From an uncultured Clostridia bacterium (lineage in GTDB: Bacteria > Bacillota > Clostridia > Oscillospirales > Acutalibacteraceae), in contig CAMUZD010000022.1 of NCBI GenBank assembly GCA_947165115.1, forward strand, positions 1 through 12,631: 12,631 bases of DNA, given 5' to 3'. How positions within the stretch are numbered: position 1 is the stretch's first letter; each line of letters opens with the position of its first letter. The notes below the pieces were generated by a model that had not been told where the DNA came from, searched no databases, and saw nothing but the letters and a program-made list of their open reading frames with translations. Position numbers and translations under genes: made by a program. This document shows, piece after piece, positions 6,895 to 12,631 of the stretch.

Positions 6895-9036
6895 ATGCTC
6901 GTAAAAGCCGCGTTTGATATGACTCCGGCGGGCGAATATACCCGCGGCGAGCTGACTTTTGACGGCAATATAATCTCTGCCTCAACAGGCAGAGAAGAAA
7001 TCTTCCGCGGCAGCGCGGGGGAACTCGTCATGCGCACCTATGTCGGCTGCGGAGAGCTCGAAATCATCCCCGAAAATCCCGCTCCCGACGCTTCGGACAG
7101 CATCCCCGTCTGCAGATATTCGATGAACTGCATTGAGGAAATAGGCGAATTCTGCAAGGTTGTCAATTATTACCTGCATACCGGCGAGGAAACCGAAATC
7201 GATTCCTCATCCTTCCGCGTTTGCCCGAAATGCGGCAGGCACTACGCGAAGGGTATGAGCACCTGCCTTTTCTGCGTGGAAAAGACTTATCTTTTCAAGA
7301 GGCTGCTCGCCCTCGCGAAGCCTTATCTGCCCTCGCTGCTCTTTGCGGGCTTCTTCATTATGCTGACCTCGGGCTGCTCGGCGCTGATACCCGTGCTCAA
7401 CAGCCGCCTTATCGATAATTATCTCAACAATTCCGCTCTGGCAAAGGATCAGGTAATCCGCGGAGTCATCATCACCGCCGCGCTGATGGGAGCGGCGCAG
7501 ATACTCGGCAACATTTTCTCGATGATAAGCAACCGCCGCGCGAATAAAATCGGCGGCAGCATCTCCCACGATTTAAGGCTGCAGGTCTATGACAAGATGC
7601 AGAGGCTGTCGGCATCGTCAATGTCGAATAAAACCTCGGGCGACCTGCAGAAACGAATTATCAACGACACCGAAAAAATCAAGGATTTCATTACCGAGCA
7701 GGGAATATATTTCCTGTCAAAGGTTATTCTTTTCATTGTAATACTGATTGTTCTTATAAAAACAAGCCCTCTTCTCACGCTCATTGTGCTTCTGCCCGTT
7801 CCCCTTGCACTCTATGCGATGTCGGCTTTCTGGAGCAGAATCCGTGTCCGCTACGAAAAACAGTGGCGCTGTGATTCAAGGGCATCTTCGATTCTTCACG
7901 ATATCGTCAGAGGCATAAGGGTAGTTAAAACCTTCGGCAGCGAAGACAGGGAAATCGCCAAATTCGCCGCCGCCTCAAAGAAACTCGCGGATGTTTCGGT
8001 CAGCAACGAGCATATGTGGGCGCTGATTTTCCCGCTGATTGCCTTCATTATGGGGCTCGGCGAATTCTTCGTCATGTATTTCGGCGGCAGGATGGTGCTC
8101 TCGGGCAGGATAACGCTCGGCGAGCTGCTCGCCTTCAACCTTTATCTCGCCTATATCTATGAGCCCCTCAGATGGATGTCATCAATTCCGAGGCGTCTCG
8201 GCGAGGTCGCGACAAGCCTTATCAAGATATTTGAAATTACGGACGAAAAGCACGATGTCAACGATGCCGAGAATCCGCTTCCCGCGAATCTCGACGGCGA
8301 CATAGTCTTTGAAAACGTCCAGTTCGGCTACAAAGCCTATGAGCCGGTGCTCAATGATATTTCCCTTACTGTAAAGCAGGGCGAGATGATAGGCCTGGTC
8401 GGCCACTCGGGCGCCGGAAAGAGCACTTTCATCAACCTTGTTCTGCGTCTCTATGACGCCGACAACGGCAGCATTAAAATAGGCGGAACGGACGTGCGCG
8501 ATATTTCGCTCGATGATTATCACTCAAAGGTCGGCGTCGTGTTCCAGGAAACATATCTTTTCTCCGGCACGGTCTATGACAATATAGCCTACGCGAGACC
8601 GACCGCCACGCCCGCCGAGGTTATTGCTGCGGCGAAGGCGGCGAATGCGCACGATTTCATCATAAATCTCAGCGACGGCTACAATACCGTCATCGGCGAG
8701 GACGGCCTCGATTTATCGGGCGGCGAGCGTCAGAGAGTCGCGATTGCCCGCGCAGTGCTGAGAAATCCCGAAATACTCATCCTCGATGAGGCGACAAGCG
8801 CGCTCGACCCCGAGACGGAGGAGGCCATTCAGGACGCCTTTGCAAAGCTCGTCAAGGGCAGAACAACCTTCGCCATAGCCCACCGTCTCTCAACCCTGAG
8901 AAACGCCGACCGTCTCGTCGTCATCGAAAAGGGCAGAATCGCCGAGGTCGGCACTCACCGCGACCTGCTCCTTCAGGGCGGAATCTACGCTTCGCTCGTC
9001 ATGGCCCAGAGACAGACGGCAAAACTCACAAAGTAG
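6895..9036 (+). CDS. ABC exporter half B with N-terminal beta-rich and zinc-ribbon extension
   Basis: A 713-residue membrane-fused ABC exporter, the likely partner of the one at 3972. Residues 1-105 are a soluble, beta-rich region (GELTFDGNIISAS, then GELVMRTYVGCGELEII) ending in a helix near 79-95, similar in plan to the N-terminus of half A. A zinc ribbon follows with C110, C113, C124 and C127. The core has about six membrane helices (near 146-166, 187-210, 272-289, 292-312, 374-396, 405-425). The ATPase domain has GHSGAGKS (503-510), Q551, LSGGE (607-611), ILILDEA with catalytic E632, SALD, and H663. It shares long near-identical stretches with half A in the ATPase domain (AHDFI, DGY, ILILDEAT, AIAHRLSTLR), consistent with an old duplication. 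An AGGAGG site (6881-6886) lies 8 bases before the ATG. The gene follows DUF1854 by 36 bases and precedes the glycosylase gene by 7. The substrate is unknown. Confidence 0.93.
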   Translation: MLVKAAFDMTPAGEYTRGELTFDGNIISASTGREEIFRGSAGELVMRTYVGCGELEIIPENPAPDASDSIPVCRYSMNCIEEIGEFCKVVNYYLHTGEETEIDSSSFRVCPKCGRHYAKGMSTCLFCVEKTYLFKRLLALAKPYLPSLLFAGFFIMLTSGCSALIPVLNSRLIDNYLNNSALAKDQVIRGVIITAALMGAAQILGNIFSMISNRRANKIGGSISHDLRLQVYDKMQRLSASSMSNKTSGDLQKRIINDTEKIKDFITEQGIYFLSKVILFIVILIVLIKTSPLLTLIVLLPVPLALYAMSAFWSRIRVRYEKQWRCDSRASSILHDIVRGIRVVKTFGSEDREIAKFAAASKKLADVSVSNEHMWALIFPLIAFIMGLGEFFVMYFGGRMVLSGRITLGELLAFNLYLAYIYEPLRWMSSIPRRLGEVATSLIKIFEITDEKHDVNDAENPLPANLDGDIVFENVQFGYKAYEPVLNDISLTVKQGEMIGLVGHSGAGKSTFINLVLRLYDADNGSIKIGGTDVRDISLDDYHSKVGVVFQETYLFSGTVYDNIAYARPTATPAEVIAAAKAANAHDFIINLSDGYNTVIGEDGLDLSGGERQRVAIARAVLRNPEILILDEATSALDPETEEAIQDAFAKLVKGRTTFAIAHRLSTLRNADRLVVIEKGRIAEVGTHRDLLLQGGIYASLVMAQRQTAKLTK

Positions 9037-9043
9037 GAAAGAT

Positions 9044-9520
9044 ATGGAATTTCACAATATACCTCCCGTCTTTGACAAAGACAGCAGAATACTGATTTTA
9101 GGCAGTTTTCCGTCGGTTAAATCGCGCGAGGCCGAATTCTTTTACGGCCATCCTCAGAACAGATTCTGGAAAGTGACCGCCGCCGTTTTCGGTTGCACTG
9201 TGCCGCAGACAGTCCCCGAAAAGCGGGAATTCCTGCTGAAAAACCACATCGCCGTCTGGGATGTGATTGCCCGGTGCGATATAGAAAACAGCGCGGATTC
9301 CACTATAAGAAACGCCGTGCCGAACGATCTTGGCATTATCCTCGGCAAAGCGGATATAAAGGAGATTTTCGTAAACGGCAGAACCGCGGAGAAATACTAT
9401 AACAAATATATTCTCCCGCTCACCGGCAGGCCGGCAGTTTGCCTGCCCTCAACCTCCCCCGCAAACGCCGCAAAATCTCTCGATGATCTGATCGAAAGCT
9501 GGAAAATAATAAAGGTATGA
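9044..9520 (+). CDS. DNA-deoxyinosine (hypoxanthine)/uracil DNA glycosylase, UDG superfamily family 6-like
   Basis: A 158-residue base-excision repair enzyme expected to remove hypoxanthine (deaminated adenine), possibly also mismatched uracil, from DNA in the cytoplasm. It has the superfamily's first motif as ILILGSFPSVKS (16-27), then YGHPQNRFWKV (34-44), in which N39 lines up with the catalytic Asn described for archaeal family 6 hypoxanthine glycosylase; AVWDVIARCDIENSADSTI (about 70-88); IKEIFVNGRTAEKYY; and the closing motif LPSTSPANA. The length is typical for a single-domain member. It is the last gene of the plus-strand operon: its AGGA site overlaps the stop of the exporter gene, and a terminator hairpin begins 3 bases after its own stop. 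Linkage to the transporter is probably positional rather than functional. A Mug-type G:U/T mismatch glycosylase is the alternative, but the N39 context favours family 6. Confidence 0.88.
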   Translation: MEFHNIPPVFDKDSRILILGSFPSVKSREAEFFYGHPQNRFWKVTAAVFGCTVPQTVPEKREFLLKNHIAVWDVIARCDIENSADSTIRNAVPNDLGIILGKADIKEIFVNGRTAEKYYNKYILPLTGRPAVCLPSTSPANAAKSLDDLIESWKIIKV

Positions 9521-9522
9521 AA

Positions 9523-9548
9523 AAAGCGACCGTCAAAGCGGCCGCTTT
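9523..9548. terminator. Two-way intrinsic terminator between convergent units
   Basis: AAAGCGACCG (9523-9532) pairs with CGGCCGCTTT (9539-9548), a 10-pair stem with one A-C mismatch (9529/9542) around a 6-base loop. On the plus strand it is followed by TCTTTTATT; on the minus strand by a clean run of six T's. It lies directly between the glycosylase stop (9520) and the GH89 stop (9552), so it can end both transcripts. The T-run suggests it is stronger for the minus strand. Confidence 0.82.
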
Positions 9549-9551
9549 CTT

Positions 9552-11672
9552 TTATTGATTTTTAATCTTCTCCGCGTATTTTTCAATCAGCCTCTTTGCG
9601 ATGGCGACGGTGTCGCCGTCTGTCGGTGGCTCGGGATCGCAGGTGCGCAGCCAGTTTGTCTCAAACTGGGCGTAGCTCTTATAGAACGGATTCCCGAGAT
9701 ATGTGTTCCTGTCATCCCTCTGTTTTTTGGTGACGGTCGAGAATTTGCTGTGTTTATGCGGGAATTCAAGGGCGAGGCGCTCGAAGAAACTCTGCCAGCG
9801 TTTCGCGTAGTAGGTCTTGATGAGGCCGCCCCATTCCTTCCAGGCATAGTCATAGAGGCTGGGATTGTTTATCGGACCCCAGAGAGTGACCTGGGTTAGC
9901 AGATTAAGCTCAAAATTTTCCTTTTCCTTCTCTGAGAGAGCGAGCGCTCCCGCCTCCTCAAGATGCGTATAGAGCGATAATTCGGGGCGCGTCTGGAGCA
10001 GGTCGTCGATTTCCTCGCAGATTTTCATAAAGCCGTTTGCCGAGCGCTCAAACATCGCGAGGTCTCTCTCCTCAAAGCCCTTCATCGCCTTTGAATAAAG
10101 GACCCCGGCATAGTTGCTGAGCACCTGCCTCGTAACGTCGCAGACATCGAAAAGCCAGCCGTCCGATTCGCAGTCTTCCGCGCTCAGAAGCGACTGCGCC
10201 GCCTCGAGCAGAACCGCGTTGTCATAACGCAGTTCGGGGTGGTCGTTCGGCGCTGCGTGGGTGAATTTCGTGGTCGGTCTCAAGGCAATCGGCGAACCCG
10301 TTTCTCTGCCTGTGCAGGCATCGGAATAGCAGGATTCACGCAGTTTTTTCACCGCATTCACAGCCCATGCGGCATCCGTTCCGTAGCGGCGGCGCGCATA
10401 GTCGGCGAGCCATTCATCGAGATTGATGTCATCAGCCTCGGTCAGCATTTTATATTGCAAATCATAGTAAAGGGGATTCTGGAAAATTCCCTCGGGGAAG
10501 AGACCCGTTCCCACGCAGTTGGGCGCATTCAGCTTTGAATAGGCGTTTTCCGCAAGGAGTTTTACCGAGCCGTGGAGCGTGTTTCTGTCGCCGAAGGAGT
10601 GAATGTTGCCGAGCACGAAATCATAGCCCCAGAATTCCTCGTTTTCCGAGTGCTTCGCGCCGTTGATATCGAGAATCAGCAGGCGCTCCTTCGGAACGGC
10701 TTTGACTATCTGCTCGCGCAGGGACCAGCTCTGCATTACCCAGACGGATTCGGGGTCGAACTCCTTATACATACTGTCAATCGCTCTGCCGACCTTGAAA
10801 AGATAATCCCTGGTTTTCACCGAAGGCTCGTTTTCATGGAAGGGATCGCAGGCGTAATAATGATAAGCTCCGAAAAGCTTTTTCTGATTTTCAAGCAGCG
10901 CCCTGCCGAATCTTTTGAACGCGGGGTCAGTCGGGTCGACGATGAAAGTTACCGGGAAATTGCACCAGGACTGCACCATCGACATTCGCGCTTTGCCGAA
11001 ATCCGCTTTCGGCGATTTTTTTATGCTCTTGGGAACCATACCCGCAAAACCCTGCTGAATCGGAGTCATGCCGAGCTCAAGCTCTCTGTCAATTATCTTT
11101 TTGCCGAGCTCCGCTCTGCTCTCGATGAATTTCACATCTGTCAGCGAGAAGTATCCCTCGATATTGTTCATCATCTGCCAGGGCCAGAAGGCAGGTCCGC
11201 TCAGCTCGCGCAGAGCGCCGTTTTCGCTGTAACCCATATCGCGCAGGGTATAATACCAGACCGCCTCGGTGCCGACGACGGCGAGCGGCATATTGATACC
11301 GTTCATCGCCATGAAATCTATCTCTTTTTCCCATTTATCCCATTTCCAGAAGGCCATCGAGTATCCGAAGGTGCAGTAGTTGAGATAAACCCTTCTCTGC
11401 TGGGGAATAACTTTGCTGAGCTTTCCTTCGAAATGAGGCGCTTCGGTGACATCAAGCTCCGTGTTGCCGCAGTGCGACCGGTTGACGCTGCAGTATTTTT
11501 TAAGATAATCATAATATCCCATCGCCTGCGAAATCTTGCAGTCTCCGCAGACGATTATTTTTCCGCTTTCGCAAAATACTTCGTAGGTGTTTTTACCGTC
11601 TGCCGAAGGGATATCGCGCAGCTCAAAGCAGTCCGCTATTCCGGGAGTGTTTCTGATGATAAGGTTTCTCAA
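9552..11672 (-). CDS. Alpha-N-acetylglucosaminidase, glycoside hydrolase family 89 (NAGLU-like), intracellular
   Basis: A 706-residue retaining glycosidase that releases terminal alpha-linked N-acetylglucosamine. It has the three NAGLU parts: N-domain (about 1-80), catalytic barrel (about 85-410) and helical C-domain (about 420-700). Clear family motifs: RVYLNYCTFGYSMAFW (94-109), KEIDFMAMNGINMPLA (116-131), QQGFAGMVP (206-214), the acid/base region DPFHENEP with E280 (equivalent to human NAGLU E316), and GTGLFPEGIFQN with nucleophile E394 (equivalent to human E446). There is no signal peptide, membrane helix or carbohydrate-binding module, unlike secreted clostridial GH89 enzymes, so it probably acts on imported oligosaccharides in the cytoplasm. 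The start is a TTG at 11672-11670 with AAAGGGG seven bases upstream; no in-frame ATG lies near. It is a single-gene unit, convergent with the ABC operon and divergent from pyrH. The family call is firm; the natural glycan (mucin-type, heparan-like or other) is unknown. Confidence 0.95.
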   Translation of the reverse strand: MRNLIIRNTPGIADCFELRDIPSADGKNTYEVFCESGKIIVCGDCKISQAMGYYDYLKKYCSVNRSHCGNTELDVTEAPHFEGKLSKVIPQQRRVYLNYCTFGYSMAFWKWDKWEKEIDFMAMNGINMPLAVVGTEAVWYYTLRDMGYSENGALRELSGPAFWPWQMMNNIEGYFSLTDVKFIESRAELGKKIIDRELELGMTPIQQGFAGMVPKSIKKSPKADFGKARMSMVQSWCNFPVTFIVDPTDPAFKRFGRALLENQKKLFGAYHYYACDPFHENEPSVKTRDYLFKVGRAIDSMYKEFDPESVWVMQSWSLREQIVKAVPKERLLILDINGAKHSENEEFWGYDFVLGNIHSFGDRNTLHGSVKLLAENAYSKLNAPNCVGTGLFPEGIFQNPLYYDLQYKMLTEADDINLDEWLADYARRRYGTDAAWAVNAVKKLRESCYSDACTGRETGSPIALRPTTKFTHAAPNDHPELRYDNAVLLEAAQSLLSAEDCESDGWLFDVCDVTRQVLSNYAGVLYSKAMKGFEERDLAMFERSANGFMKICEEIDDLLQTRPELSLYTHLEEAGALALSEKEKENFELNLLTQVTLWGPINNPSLYDYAWKEWGGLIKTYYAKRWQSFFERLALEFPHKHSKFSTVTKKQRDDRNTYLGNPFYKSYAQFETNWLRTCDPEPPTDGDTVAIAKRLIEKYAEKIKNQ

Positions 11673-11679
11673 ATCAATT

Positions 11680-11686
11680 CCCCTTT
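11680..11686 (-). promoter_or_regulatory. Ribosome binding site deciding the TTG start of the GH89 gene
   Basis: Minus-strand AAAGGGG ends 7 bases before the TTG at 11672-11670. No ATG or GTG in frame is placed near it, which supports TTG as the real start codon. Confidence 0.65.
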
Positions 11687-11704
11687 CGGAAATTCAATGG
11701 AGCT

Positions 11705-11733
11705 ATTATCCTATATTTTGACCGCTCAGTCCA
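11705..11733 (-). promoter_or_regulatory. Candidate promoter of the GH89 gene
   Basis: Read on the minus strand: TGGACT (11733-11728), a 17-base spacer, then GATAAT (11710-11705). The -10 matches consensus at 5 of 6 and the -35 at 4 of 6. The start would fall near 11698, a leader of about 25 bases that retains the ribosome site. No strong operator was seen beside it. Confidence 0.45.
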
Positions 11734-11771
11734 CTATATTGTAAACTTTTTTGTAAAATTAAAAAATTATC

Positions 11772-11800
11772 TTTACACTTACATAAAAATAATATAAAAT
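11772..11800 (+). promoter_or_regulatory. Promoter for pyrH-frr
   Basis: TTTACA (11772-11777), a 17-base spacer, and TAAAAT (11795-11800), each 5 of 6 to consensus, in an AT-rich stretch. Predicted start near 11807, leaving a leader of about 26 bases that contains the GAGGAGG ribosome site (11818-11824). It implies that pyrH is transcribed here independently of rpsB-tsf, which lie immediately upstream of pyrH in many other bacteria. Confidence 0.6.
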
Positions 11801-11832
11801 ATATTCAACTGTATTATGAGGAGGTATGCGCC

Positions 11833-12537
11833 ATGCAGCCCGTTTACAAAAGAATACTGCTCAAAATCAGCGGCGAAGTCCTTGCAGGCGAGCAGGGGCA
11901 CGGCTTTGACTTCGATGTGATGACCTCCATCTGCGAAGCTGTCAAGACTCTCAACGATATGGATGTTGAGGTCGGCCTCGTGGTCGGCGGCGGCAATTTC
12001 TGGAGAGGCCGCAGCGGCGGTTCGATGGACCGCACAAGAGCCGATCATATCGGAATGCTCGCGACCGTGATGAACTCCCTCGCTCTCGCCGATACGCTCG
12101 AGCATCTGGGCGTTGATGTCAGGGTTCAGACCGCTATTGAAATGAGAGCATTCGCCGAGCCCTATATCAGAAACAGGGCGGTGCGCCACCTCGAAAAAGG
12201 CAGAGTCTGCATCTTCGGAGCCGGCACGGGCAACCCCTTCTTCTCGACCGATACCTGCGCGGCGCTCAGGGCGGCGGAAATCAACGCCGAGGTTATCCTG
12301 AAGGCGACCAACGTTGACGGCGTCTATGACAAGGACCCCAACAAATTCGACGACGCGGTCAAATACGACAAGGTCACCCACTCCGAAGTGCTCGAAAAGG
12401 ACCTCAAGGTCATGGATTCAACCGCGGCATCCCTCTGCAGGGACAACGGCATAAAGATTCTCGTCTTTAATCTCAACAATCCCGAGAACATCGTGAAAGC
12501 GGTCTGCGGAGAAAACATCGGAACACTTGTTTATTAA
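11833..12537 (+). CDS. pyrH: Uridylate (UMP) kinase PyrH
   Basis: A cytoplasmic enzyme of pyrimidine nucleotide synthesis that converts UMP and ATP to UDP and ADP; it belongs to the amino-acid-kinase fold, works as a hexamer, and is typically inhibited by UTP. The 234 residues match the family's normal length. Motifs: LLKISGEVLAG (9-19), VVGGGNFWRGR (50-60), ADHIGMLATVMNSLAL (70-85), the phosphate-binding GTGNPFFSTDT (131-141), KATNVDGVYDKDP (157-169) and MDSTAASLCRDN (194-205). The GAGGAGG site lies 8 bases before the ATG. The ribosome recycling factor gene begins 35 bases downstream, the conserved pyrH-frr order of most bacteria, with no terminator between them. Confidence 0.97.
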   Translation: MQPVYKRILLKISGEVLAGEQGHGFDFDVMTSICEAVKTLNDMDVEVGLVVGGGNFWRGRSGGSMDRTRADHIGMLATVMNSLALADTLEHLGVDVRVQTAIEMRAFAEPYIRNRAVRHLEKGRVCIFGAGTGNPFFSTDTCAALRAAEINAEVILKATNVDGVYDKDPNKFDDAVKYDKVTHSEVLEKDLKVMDSTAASLCRDNGIKILVFNLNNPENIVKAVCGENIGTLVY

Positions 12538-12572
12538 AGACATTCAAATCTATTCTTAAATGGGAGGATATT

Positions 12573-12631
12573 ATGGATATTTTAATTCAGAACACAGAAG
12601 AAAAAATGCAAAAGACGGTAAAACTGCTCGG
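12573..12631 (+). CDS. frr: Ribosome recycling factor (only the first 19 codons present)
   Basis: Ribosome recycling factor splits the post-termination ribosome together with EF-G. Only the N-terminus is inside the window: MDILIQNTEEKMQKTVKLL, which has the family's conserved N-terminal EEKM-K helix. GGGAGG at 12562-12567 lies 5 bases before the ATG. Position directly after pyrH supports the call. The gene is cut by the window edge, not by mutation. Confidence 0.88.
   Translation, partial: MDILIQNTEEKMQKTVKLL

Noticed and set aside
10572..11744. 390-codon open frame on the plus strand opposite the GH89 gene
   Set aside because: It is a shadow of the GH89 coding strand with no family likeness and no supporting ribosome site, whereas the minus-strand protein has complete GH89 motifs.
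11779..12381. 200-codon open frame on the minus strand opposite pyrH
   Set aside because: It is an antisense shadow of the clearly recognisable pyrH and runs into its promoter.

Overview
The window looks like chromosome from a low-to-medium GC Firmicute of class Clostridia, probably an uncultured gut Oscillospirales-type organism. The grounds are the gene set and layout (zapA next to a U32 peptidase, pyrH followed by frr), a Gram-positive style lipoprotein, AGGAGG-type ribosome sites before most genes, and AT-rich promoters set against GC-richer coding sequence. The genus-level placement is inference only. No RNA genes, insertion sequences, CRISPR arrays or phage genes were seen, and no gene-free stretch exceeds 300 bases.

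Layout. (1) Minus strand, 1-1434: a lipoprotein of unknown function (511-1434) followed 9 bases later by a class II fructose/tagatose-bisphosphate aldolase that runs off the left edge (1-501). (2) A 144-base AT-rich divergent control region (1435-1578). (3) Plus strand, 1579-9520: six tightly packed genes, apparently one operon: zapA (cell division), a U32/DUF3656 Fe-S protein resembling the 23S rRNA hydroxylase RlhA, ABC exporter half A, a DUF1854 protein, ABC exporter half B, and a family-6-like hypoxanthine/uracil DNA glycosylase. Junctions either overlap (4 and 8 bases) or leave 6, 36 and 7 bases. (4) A hairpin at 9523-9548 serves as a two-way terminator between convergent units. (5) Minus strand, 9552-11672: an intracellular GH89 alpha-N-acetylglucosaminidase with a TTG start. 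(6) A second divergent promoter region (11673-11832). (7) Plus strand: pyrH (UMP kinase) and the first 19 codons of frr (ribosome recycling factor).

The most unusual part is the ABC - DUF1854 - ABC module at 3972-9036. Both exporter halves carry an extra cytoplasmic N-terminal region (a beta-rich, PH-like stretch followed by a four-cysteine zinc ribbon) before a standard six-helix exporter core and a fully canonical ATPase domain. The small soluble DUF1854 protein is encoded between them. This suggests a three-component exporter with cytoplasmic sensing or recruitment domains. Its substrate cannot be read from the sequence. The rest of the window is largely housekeeping, with GH89 as a glycan-use accessory gene.
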